Below, one piece after another: positions 23,358 through 29,698 of a DNA stretch of 63,059 nucleotides; positions within the stretch are counted from its first letter, which is position 1, and the number at the start of each line of letters is the position of its first letter. The stretch spans positions 1 through 63,059 of IMG/VR virus record IMGVR_UViG_3300025879_000020, one strand, 5' to 3'. Source of the stretch: a virus. Under the pieces are notes generated by a model. The model saw only the letters and a program-made list of their open reading frames with translations. It did not search any database and was not told the origin of the DNA. The position numbers and the translations under genes were made by a program.

Positions 23358-23386
23358 ATTATACTGGATACCGATAGAAAAGTAAA
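23358..23386 (-). promoter_or_regulatory. Early promoter upstream of the SprT-like gene
   Basis: Minus-strand GGGGTTTACT (-35 23386-23381), 17-bp spacer, TATAAT (23363-23358). Directly follows the long hairpin terminator at 23398-23465. Confidence 0.87.
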
Positions 23387-23397
23387 CCCCAAAAGAC

Positions 23398-23465
23398 AAA
23401 AAAAATCCTCAATCAAATCAACGACTTAGGAAAGGGGAACGCTAAGTGGTTGATTCAATTGAGGA
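23398..23465 (-). terminator. Long-stem intrinsic terminator, copy 2 of a repeated hairpin
   Basis: TCCTCAAT (23406-23413) pairs with ATTGAGGA (23458-23465), and ATCAACGACTTA (23417-23428) pairs with TAAGTGGTTGAT (23443-23454) with one G-G mismatch; 3x3 internal loop, 14-nt apical loop. Eight T follow on the minus strand. The layout is identical to that of the copy at 1165-1234. Confidence 0.85.
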
Positions 23466-23521
23466 AAAGTAACTATAATATTTTCAAATAATAAAGGTAA
23501 GTTTAATAGCTTTTTGCTATA

Positions 23522-23695
23522 TTAGAACTCAGCCGAGCGACGGAGTTGTACGCAGTATTTAGAGTCAAAATCTTCGGTACGTTCAATAAAGGCGTCAAGG
23601 ACAGCTTTAGAGTAAACAGTAAAACCCCTACCAGTCACAAGGTCTTTAACCCAGTACAACTTGCCAGTAGTCAAAACTTCGTTACGACGATCCAT
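23522..23695 (-). CDS. Small hypothetical protein, 57 aa
   Basis: MDRRNEVLTTGKLYWVKDLV..., compact alpha-beta protein. ATG 23695 has GGGAG 6 nt upstream and lies 30 nt after the early promoter -10 (23730-23725). It forms a single-gene early unit bounded by the long terminator. Function unknown. Confidence 0.6.
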   Translation of the reverse strand: MDRRNEVLTTGKLYWVKDLVTGRGFTVYSKAVLDAFIERTEDFDSKYCVQLRRSAEF

Positions 23696-23724
23696 AATAT
23701 TCTCCCAAGTCAATTTCAGAGGGT

Positions 23725-23753
23725 ATTATACTATACCCCCAATCAAAAGTAAA
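23725..23753 (-). promoter_or_regulatory. Early promoter of the 57-aa gene
   Basis: Minus-strand GGGGTTTACT (-35 23753-23748), 17-bp spacer, TATAGTATAAT-type -10 (23730-23725). Confidence 0.88.
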
Positions 23754-23769
23754 CCCCTATTTTCTAAGT

Positions 23770-24378
23770 TTATTCCTCGTCCTCGAAGCTCTCTTCGAAG
23801 CACTCAACCAGCTCCTGCTGGTTTTTCTGCTGTAAGTCGCTGAGCCATTCGTAGAAGATATCCGAACAATTATCGTCAAATAGGACTTGCCCAATATCTT
23901 CAACTTCTTCCAAGTTGACATTAGCTTCAGCTAGTTCGGCAGCGTTATCTTCTAGGAACTTTTCGAACAACTCTTCTGGATCGTACTCAATATAGTCGTC
24001 AATGCCACCATCGTCAATGATGTTCACTCCGACGAAGTTATACGCCTCGTCTTCATACATCATCGTTGCGTATGTTCCTGGATACTTTTCGCAGAGCTTC
24101 TTAACAAGGGTTTCTACGAACGTGATCGGTGCTGACCAAGCTGACTCTGTGGTTAGATAATCGCCTTCAAGGTCTTCAATCGAACACCATTTAGCGCCAA
24201 TGTTATCAACGTACCAAGAACGAGTCTCAACTTCTTCCTCATCAGGTAGCTCGATACCAAGAGCCTCTAGAAGGACGTGGGCAGTTTCGCCGTTAATACC
24301 TTCGATGCCGTCAAAGGGGTTGAAGTCCTCAACGTTGGGGTTGTGAAATTGAGTGTTAGTCCAAACATGGTTAGCCAT
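23770..24378 (-). CDS. Acidic hypothetical protein, Api92-like ferredoxin-fold candidate
   Basis: A 202-aa strongly acidic protein, MANHVWTNTQFHNPNVEDF.... The block SWYVDNIGAKWCSIEDLEGD followed by STESAWSAPITFVETL (paraphrased: Trp/Tyr-rich region about 54-90) resembles the 'W...G.KW......W.PP' region of Api92-like proteins, phage and plasmid proteins of unknown role. The C-terminus is a Glu/Asp helix. The acidity suggests a DNA mimic or partner of a basic protein, which is only a guess. Single early unit behind 24409-24437. Confidence 0.55.
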   Translation of the reverse strand: MANHVWTNTQFHNPNVEDFNPFDGIEGINGETAHVLLEALGIELPDEEEVETRSWYVDNIGAKWCSIEDLEGDYLTTESAWSAPITFVETLVKKLCEKYPGTYATMMYEDEAYNFVGVNIIDDGGIDDYIEYDPEELFEKFLEDNAAELAEANVNLEEVEDIGQVLFDDNCSDIFYEWLSDLQQKNQQELVECFEESFEDEE

Positions 24379-24408
24379 ATCATCATTCTCCAGATTAAGT
24401 TACAGCGT

Positions 24409-24437
24409 ATTATACTATACTTACCGCCAGAAGTAAA
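24409..24437 (-). promoter_or_regulatory. Early promoter of the 202-aa acidic protein
   Basis: Minus-strand GGGTTTACT (-35 24437-24432), 17-bp spacer, TATAAT (24414-24409). Also lies just after the end of thyX. Confidence 0.88.
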
Positions 24438-24440
24438 CCC

Positions 24441-25127
24441 CTAGTCCGAAATAAATTCGTCAACCAGAGGAAAGATTTTGGCGATTGCTTCGGCACATGC
24501 TCGTGCCACCTCAATGTGCTCCTTCTGAGTACCGTTGCCAGATCGAAGCTCAATAAAGTGAATCCAAGAGCGGATGCTACCTTGCATGTACAACCGTGAC
24601 TTGGTGTTACCTTCAGGCAGTACCGCACGAGCCTGTTCTTTGGCAATACCATTTGAGATAGCCCAGTTGTAAGCACCTTTGGCTGCTCGGATTACGTCTT
24701 GCTGTTTCTCGACCCACATCTTATTCGTTTCCCTAGCATCGGGATCCGTTAGGTCGATCTCAATCGAGTTCTGGCGGTTCTTCGTATCTTGAAGTCGAGC
24801 TTCACGGATAACGAACTGTTCTCCAAAGTCTGCTGGGTTAGCGTACCGTTGCGAGAACTCCTGGAAAGCAAACGAACGGTGGCGTAGCATTTGACGAGCA
24901 ATGTCTCGAGTCGTTTCGATTTCCATAGTAGCCGAAGCCATTTCGAACGGAGACCAATGCTTATGCTTTGCTAGGTAGTTTAGCAGCTTCGGTGCTGTTT
25001 CCGAGTTAATCTGATTAGAAGGGTTCGAGACTCGAGCGCAAAACGCAATCAAATCCTGAACATCTTGTAGACCAACAGATTCTTCGCCTGCGACTGGTTG
25101 TGTGTAGCCAATTAGATTTACTTTCAT
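24441..25127 (-). CDS. thyX: Flavin-dependent thymidylate synthase ThyX
   Basis: A 228-aa ThyX. The signature RHRSFAFQEFSQRY (about 81-94) contains the RHR...S.RY residues that hold dUMP and FAD. HKHWSPFEMASATMEI and GNTKSRLYMQGSIRSW are further conserved blocks. The enzyme makes dTMP from dUMP using methylene-tetrahydrofolate and NAD(P)H. In this genome it complements NrdAB in dNTP supply. Since ThyX methylates C5 of dUMP, it should not be mistaken for a cytosine-modifying enzyme. It lies 3 nt after the gp41 helicase. Confidence 0.95.
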   Translation of the reverse strand: MKVNLIGYTQPVAGEESVGLQDVQDLIAFCARVSNPSNQINSETAPKLLNYLAKHKHWSPFEMASATMEIETTRDIARQMLRHRSFAFQEFSQRYANPADFGEQFVIREARLQDTKNRQNSIEIDLTDPDARETNKMWVEKQQDVIRAAKGAYNWAISNGIAKEQARAVLPEGNTKSRLYMQGSIRSWIHFIELRSGNGTQKEHIEVARACAEAIAKIFPLVDEFISD

Positions 25128-25129
25128 TA

Positions 25130-26524
25130 CTATACCTTAAACCCTGAGAAGTCACGCTTCTCGTTATTGCCAAATGTGTTTAACGGTTTATCTGGAACCG
25201 ATCCTCCAGTAGTGGGTGTACTCTGGATTAGGGTTTGAGCAGATTCCTCAACATCATACAACTTCATCCTAGAACGATCTACTCCAATCACGAATCGTTT
25301 ATGCATTCCTGGATCGTTGTAGCGGTTCTTTAACTGCTTAACCATAATCTGACCAAGGTTCTCTAACTCCTCAGTAGATATAAGAGCGAACATAAAGTCA
25401 GCCGTCGCTGGTAGACCGAACGACTCAGATGTATCTTCTAGACCAACGTCGGTGTTACCATAACCAGAACGAGTGGTCTGAGTAGCCGACATAATCGGAA
25501 CGTCTAGTTCAACAGCCAAGCCACGGATCTCTTCCGCAATCGACTTAACCAGTGAATATGTATTCACAGTACCGCCCATCTTCACACGTGATGATGCGCA
25601 GATGTTCAGGTAGTCGATAAAGATCATGTCTGGCTTGAAGTTCTTCTTCAGTTTCAGTTCATTAACCAACGCTCGGAAGTGGCCAACGTGCGCAGACGCA
25701 GTAGGATATTCCTTCACGATCAACTTACCTTGAGTCTTTTGAGCAATCTTACGAACCTTGCTTTCGAATGTTTGTAGGGGAAGATCCTCTAACTGGTCGA
25801 TAGGTAGGTTCATAAGGTTAGCGTCGATACGTTCTGCGATGCGTTCTTCTGCCATCTCCATAGTAATGTAAAGGACGTTACGACCTTCCATTAGCGAGTT
25901 CGCAGCACAGTGACACATAAACAAAGACTTACCAACGCCAGTACCAGCAAGAGCAATATTCAAAGTCTTACGTGGGAGACCACCTTTAGTAATCTTGTTG
26001 AAGTATTCGAGATCGAACGGTATGCGATCTTCTTCACGATGGTAGAAGTCGTAACGACTCTGGAATCCATCGATGTAGTCGTGACCAACGTTTCGGTCAA
26101 AGGAAACGCCAAGCGCAGACGATAAGATATCGGGTAATGCGTTCTTGGTCAGCTCCTTATGCTTTCCGTCGATAATGTTGATAGACTCCATGATCGCCAA
26201 GTGAATGGCTCGATCCTGGCACCACTTTTCAGTATTCTCCATCAACCAATCTTCGTTCACTTCTTGAGGAGTAAAGACCGACTCAAGTAAAGTAGATACT
26301 TCTGAGGCATCTACTCCACGAGGGTCGGATTGATCCAACTCAATTAGGAACGCTTCTTTAGTAGGTAGTGCGTTGTATTTGGCTACAAACGCACCAACCT
26401 GCTTAAAGAGAAAGGCATGCGATTCGGAGAAATACTCAGCCTTCAGAAATGGTATAACCTGTCGAACGAACTGCTCGTTGGTCAGTAGATTCCGAAGTAT
26501 CGTTGTTTCCAAATTCGCTTCCAC
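25130..26524 (-). CDS. gp41: Replicative DNA helicase, T4 gp41/DnaB-like
   Basis: A 464-aa hexameric helicase that unwinds DNA ahead of the replisome and loads primase. The helical N-terminal domain begins VEANLETTILRNLL and the RecA core has Walker A AGTGVGKS (about 193-200), Walker B DMIFIDYLN and the TQTTRSGYGNTD loop region. GTG 26524 is preferred (GGAG 10 nt upstream); the longer frame would add a spurious hydrophobic extension. The 5' end overlaps the upstream 128-aa gene by 89 nt, unusually long. Confidence 0.93.
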   Translation of the reverse strand: MEANLETTILRNLLTNEQFVRQVIPFLKAEYFSESHAFLFKQVGAFVAKYNALPTKEAFLIELDQSDPRGVDASEVSTLLESVFTPQEVNEDWLMENTEKWCQDRAIHLAIMESINIIDGKHKELTKNALPDILSSALGVSFDRNVGHDYIDGFQSRYDFYHREEDRIPFDLEYFNKITKGGLPRKTLNIALAGTGVGKSLFMCHCAANSLMEGRNVLYITMEMAEERIAERIDANLMNLPIDQLEDLPLQTFESKVRKIAQKTQGKLIVKEYPTASAHVGHFRALVNELKLKKNFKPDMIFIDYLNICASSRVKMGGTVNTYSLVKSIAEEIRGLAVELDVPIMSATQTTRSGYGNTDVGLEDTSESFGLPATADFMFALISTEELENLGQIMVKQLKNRYNDPGMHKRFVIGVDRSRMKLYDVEESAQTLIQSTPTTGGSVPDKPLNTFGNNEKRDFSGFKV

Positions 26525-26822
26525 TCTTTTTGTTCTCCAAAATAGAATCAATAATAATATTAGTAAGAATGTCGCCAAGGTTCTTCTGGAACTCAGTAGA
26601 CTCGTCTAACATTTCTTGGGTAAACGCTTCGGTGAAGTCGTGTACATGATAGTCGAACGTTAGAGTTGCGTTACCGCCTTCTCCTTCTTCAATCTCTTTA
26701 ACAGAGACTTGTCCATAAGAAAACTCCACGCCAGCATACTTACCTTTGGTGATTCGAATCGCCCAATGATCTTTAAGATCGTCACGCTCAACCAAATCAT
26801 AACCCGTATCAGGCAACTCCAT
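26436..26822 (-). CDS. Conserved phage hypothetical protein between uvsX and gp41, 128 aa
   Basis: MELPDTGYDLVERDDLKDHW..., beta-rich first 60 residues (YAGVEFSYGQVSVKEIEEG), then an amphipathic helix (LGDILTNIIIDSIL) and a Ser/Asp-rich tail. ATG 26822 has GGAG 7 nt upstream and overlaps uvsX. Its last 29 codons are also the 5' end of gp41 in another frame. Position suggests a replication or recombination accessory role. Confidence 0.65.
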   Translation of the reverse strand: MELPDTGYDLVERDDLKDHWAIRITKGKYAGVEFSYGQVSVKEIEEGEGGNATLTFDYHVHDFTEAFTQEMLDESTEFQKNLGDILTNIIIDSILENKKSGSEFGNNDTSESTDQRAVRSTGYTISEG

Positions 26823-27873
26823 CAGCAATCTCCTCCATATTAATCATCTCTTCGGCATCAGTTGCCAAACCAAACTGGTACTGCTTACGGATAAACTCTT
26901 TGAAGTCAGTACCGTCGAAGATAGGATCCCAGAACTCTTTCTCAAGAGTATCTTTAATCCTTACCTTTGCTCCGATTTCTCCAGTCGTTTTATCAACCAC
27001 AGAATACCAACCATTGGAAGGCTTAACAACAAACCCACCAGCGATAGCAACATCAAGCAAACCAGAGTAATTGGCAATACCACCATCGAAAGATACTTTA
27101 ATAGGGATACAAGACTTTTCTCGAACATATCTAGATTTCTCCACGTTGATTACGAAGTCGTAACCTTCGATTTGACCAGAACTCGCTTTGTTCTGACGAC
27201 GACCGATAATCCAGATATTGTCAGCAGAGTAGTAAATACCTGTGCCACCCGATACAACCGCTTTAGGGAATAGACCCATCTCTTGGTAGGTATGGTTGAC
27301 AGCCAACAACGGAATATCTTTCATAGTCAGATAAGGAGTTGTCATGCGGAAGAGACCTTTCAATGCTTTCGCTCTTGTCATATCCGCAACGGACTTCTCG
27401 TTAAGAGCATCGTCTAGCTCTTTCTTAGAAGCCAAGTTACCAATAGAGTCAATTACAACGATGACTTTTTCGTCTCGGTCGATACCGTCAAGCTGATTGA
27501 TTAGATCAAACTTGAGTTCTTCAACATCCTTAATGGGGGTATGTAAGACTCGGTTAAGATCAATGCCGAATGTACTAAAGTATGATTGCGGAGAACCAAA
27601 CTCTGAATCGTAAAACAGCATGATTGCTTCAGGATACTTCTTAAGATAGGCAGCAGCCATCTTGAGGGCAAACGAAGTTTTAAAGTGTTTACTTGGACCA
27701 GCCAGGACGGTGAGTCCGGAAGTAATACCACCATCTATATCACCCGAAAGGGCAACGTTCATCATAGGGACGTCCGTAGGGATAACGTCCTTCTGATTAA
27801 AGAAGGCGGAGTCGGCGAGAGTGTCCGACTCCTTAACCTTCGAGTTTTTCTTTAACTTTTCCATCAAACTCAT
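26809..27873 (-). CDS. uvsX: UvsX RecA-like recombinase
   Basis: A 354-aa RecA/UvsX protein, which coats ssDNA and carries out strand exchange in recombination-dependent replication. Walker A is GPSKHFKT (59-66), an unusual P-loop typical of UvsX, and Walker B is VIVVIDSIGNLA (about 138-149). AVNHTYQEMG and SGGTGIYYSAD (loop region) follow. The C-terminus is acidic. It partners UvsY (52551-52997) and gp41. It has its own early promoter at 27902-27930. Confidence 0.95.
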   Translation of the reverse strand: MSLMEKLKKNSKVKESDTLADSAFFNQKDVIPTDVPMMNVALSGDIDGGITSGLTVLAGPSKHFKTSFALKMAAAYLKKYPEAIMLFYDSEFGSPQSYFSTFGIDLNRVLHTPIKDVEELKFDLINQLDGIDRDEKVIVVIDSIGNLASKKELDDALNEKSVADMTRAKALKGLFRMTTPYLTMKDIPLLAVNHTYQEMGLFPKAVVSGGTGIYYSADNIWIIGRRQNKASSGQIEGYDFVINVEKSRYVREKSCIPIKVSFDGGIANYSGLLDVAIAGGFVVKPSNGWYSVVDKTTGEIGAKVRIKDTLEKEFWDPIFDGTDFKEFIRKQYQFGLATDAEEMINMEEIADGVA

Positions 27874-27901
27874 ATCAAATCTCCAATGATGAGAAACAAC
27901 T

Positions 27902-27930
27902 ATTATACTACATTACAAAGGGAAAGTAAA
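27902..27930 (-). promoter_or_regulatory. Early promoter of uvsX
   Basis: Minus-strand TTTACT (27930-27925), 17-bp spacer, TATAAT (27907-27902); about 29 nt to the uvsX ATG. Confidence 0.87.
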
Positions 27931-27938
27931 GGTTTTTT

Positions 27939-28199
27939 TTACTTGCTTTGCTGCTTTTGAATAACCTTACGAGCTTCATGGCGAGCTAGTCCACGGTCTA
28001 GCTTGATACCATTCTCTTTTGCATAGTTGTACAGTTCAGCAACGCCCATTGTGTCAATGTCGGGTACTGCTTCTGCTTCTACCTTAGCAACGGCGACTTC
28101 AACATACTCGGTAGTTTCGGCAGCAATGCCAACCTCTACTTTGGTTTCTTCTGCCACAGGAGCTTCAGCTTTAGCTTTAGTAGTCTTTCTCTTAGCCAT
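27939..28199 (-). CDS. Ala/Val/Glu-rich protein with C-terminal HeH/SAP-like helix pair, 86 aa
   Basis: N-terminal half is a low-complexity Lys then Ala/Glu/Val linker (residues 1-50). The C-terminal 36 residues, TMGVAELYNYAKENGIKL onward, form a helix-extension-helix like HeH/LEM or Rho-N domains that bind nucleic acids. The next gene upstream has the same domain. Together they look like small DNA- or RNA-binding helpers next to uvsX. Function unproven. Confidence 0.6.
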   Translation of the reverse strand: MAKRKTTKAKAEAPVAEETKVEVGIAAETTEYVEVAVAKVEAEAVPDIDTMGVAELYNYAKENGIKLDRGLARHEARKVIQKQQSK

Positions 28200-28204
28200 T
28201 GTTA

Positions 28205-28375
28205 TTAAACCTCATTTTGGATGATAAAGATCATACGATCCTTATTGATACGTTGGGGGAGTTTTACTCCATTGTTTTCAGCATACTCTCGGAGTTGTGC
28301 CTTAGTCATTGAATTTAGATCTACATCAGGCGTCTTATCACCTAACAATCGATTAATAATATTAATGATCCACAT
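28205..28375 (-). CDS. Small HeH/SAP-like protein, 56 aa
   Basis: Frame MWIINIINRLLGDKTPDVDL..., then SMTKAQLREYAENNGVKLPQ, matching the 86-aa neighbour's MGVAELYNYAKENGIKLDRG at the same positions. An amphipathic N-terminal helix could anchor it to membrane or partner. GAGG lies 9 nt before ATG 28375. The gene is missing from simple long-ORF listings because of its size. Confidence 0.6.
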   Translation of the reverse strand: MWIINIINRLLGDKTPDVDLNSMTKAQLREYAENNGVKLPQRINKDRMIFIIQNEV

Positions 28376-28376
28376 T

Positions 28377-28384
28377 TATTTATA
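28377..28384 (-). promoter_or_regulatory. TATAAATA adjoining the 56-aa gene start
   Basis: Exact late -10 sequence, overlapping the stop of the primase-like gene and touching ATG 28375. A transcript starting there would lack this ATG, so it could only serve the 86-aa gene, or be chance. Confidence 0.3.
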
Positions 28385-29315
28385 CCTCGCTATTCTTATA
28401 AGCATAGTTAAGAGCCGAGTTAGCTTCCCCACGAAGGGGTCGCTTCTCGTACCAATTGCCAGTCTGTAGGTCTAGTTCCCTCGCCAGCTGTTCAACCTCA
28501 ATATCCGTAATAGGATACCCACATCGAATAGCATTAAAGGAAACGGAAACCATAAACTGGTACATTTTAAGATACCACCCAGTTTCAGTAATAGATTTGT
28601 ACTCATCTATCATTCGTCGATTTACAAAGGGGCAATCTCCGATGCCGTTCCACGAATACTTGTCTTTGTTAGGTAACATAGACTTACGATGAGCCAAAAC
28701 CTGTTCCTGAAGTTCAGGTGGCAGTTTGTCCAAGAAAGATTTACTACCGCTTGGCTCGGTATAGGGGTGACGACCCATGAGTTCGGTTGGTTCTATAAAC
28801 TTGCCCTTGTTCGTAAAGATAAAGTTATCCGCACCTTCATAGTTCCCTGGAACATAATACATACGGCTCAGATCCTTAGTCTGTTTATCGCCGATGGAAC
28901 CAAGATACGTATTAAGGGCGAACCAAAAATGGCGTATTCTATCTTGCGGAACAGGTTCTGCGAGCGGAAACACCAGTCTAAACTTTGGTTTCCCTACGGT
29001 AGAACTAGCAGTGGAGTAGCAAATAAAGTAGTCCTCACCGTATTTCTCACACAGTTCCGAGCGAAGATCGCCTCCGAACTCATGGTCGTCAACATCAACA
29101 GCAGCCCAACCAGCCCAATTAACCACGTTCTTGTTAGCACGAGTCGTATCGGGTTGGTATGTGGCTGGCGAAAATAGTTGAGCATCCTTTTTGTTTGCGT
29201 ACGGAAGCTCCGACAGTTTGTACAACAAGCCTTCAAACTTATCCCAACTGTCAAAGTCCATACGCTTATGCGTCTTATTATCGAAGACGCTTTTAAACAA
29301 AGTCAATGAATACAT
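28380..29315 (-). CDS. Primase-polymerase-like (AEP fold) protein
   Basis: A 311-aa protein, MYSLTLFKSVFDNKTHKRMD.... WAGWAAVDVDDHEF (about 67-80) resembles the catalytic DxD of archaeo-eukaryotic primases, FICYSTASSTVGKPKFRLVF (about 97-116) the conserved S..K....R strand, and DLSRMYYVPGNY (about 147-158) the final motif. The C-terminal 100 residues are helical. Such proteins could act as phage primase beside gp41; T4 gp61 is of a different type and is not seen. The start lies at the predicted TSS, so translation may be leaderless. Confidence 0.65.
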   Translation of the reverse strand: MYSLTLFKSVFDNKTHKRMDFDSWDKFEGLLYKLSELPYANKKDAQLFSPATYQPDTTRANKNVVNWAGWAAVDVDDHEFGGDLRSELCEKYGEDYFICYSTASSTVGKPKFRLVFPLAEPVPQDRIRHFWFALNTYLGSIGDKQTKDLSRMYYVPGNYEGADNFIFTNKGKFIEPTELMGRHPYTEPSGSKSFLDKLPPELQEQVLAHRKSMLPNKDKYSWNGIGDCPFVNRRMIDEYKSITETGWYLKMYQFMVSVSFNAIRCGYPITDIEVEQLARELDLQTGNWYEKRPLRGEANSALNYAYKNSEV

Positions 29316-29324
29316 CACGAGGTT

Positions 29325-29353
29325 ATTATACTATACTTCATCTAAGAAGTAAA
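29325..29353 (-). promoter_or_regulatory. Early promoter abutting the primase-like start codon
   Basis: Minus-strand TTTACT (29353-29348), 17-bp spacer, TATAAT (29330-29325). The expected TSS (29318) coincides with GTG-ATG at 29318-29313. Confidence 0.87.
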
Positions 29354-29698
29354 GTCCTTTTTCATAAACTCATTGATGTTCATCGCTTTGTCATCAACGT
29401 AGTAACTTGAGGCATATGGCTTACCGAATACGAGTTCGTCATATGGAACCTCGTATTCTGCTAACCAGTCCTGGGTTACCACGCCAACATCAGCAACAAT
29501 CTTGCCAACATCACCGTTGTGAGTTAACATTCTTCTCGCTGAGCTGATAATTATATAGTATCCCTGATCCTTCAGGGTTTGCATCTTCTCAATAAGAGAA
29601 ACGTTTGGTTTTGCGAGCCTATACTTACCGTGTGTTTCCTTAACATCATGGTTAGGGTAACAGATAGTGTCATCCAGATCAAAGACTATACTTTTCAA
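29342..29698 (-). CDS. HAD phosphatase of the capsule/LPS-type family
   Basis: A 118-aa protein with a TTG start (29698; GGAG 7 nt upstream) that opens LKSIVFDLDDTICYPN: HAD motif I DLDDT. IIISSARRMLTHNG (about 60-73) carries motif II Ser/Thr, FGKPYASSYYVDDKAMN carries Lys and the final DD. This subtype recurs in capsular polysaccharide and sugar-nucleotide loci, removing phosphate from sugar phosphates. It overlaps the nucleotidyltransferase-kinase gene by 20 nt and is presumably its pathway partner. Confidence 0.75.
   Translation of the reverse strand: MKSIVFDLDDTICYPNHDVKETHGKYRLAKPNVSLIEKMQTLKDQGYYIIISSARRMLTHNGDVGKIVADVGVVTQDWLAEYEVPYDELVFGKPYASSYYVDDKAMNINEFMKKDFTS

Noticed and set aside
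24441-25127. ThyX as the source of a modified pyrimidine
   Set aside because: Motifs are those of ordinary flavin-dependent dTMP synthesis; no sign of hydroxymethylase specificity.
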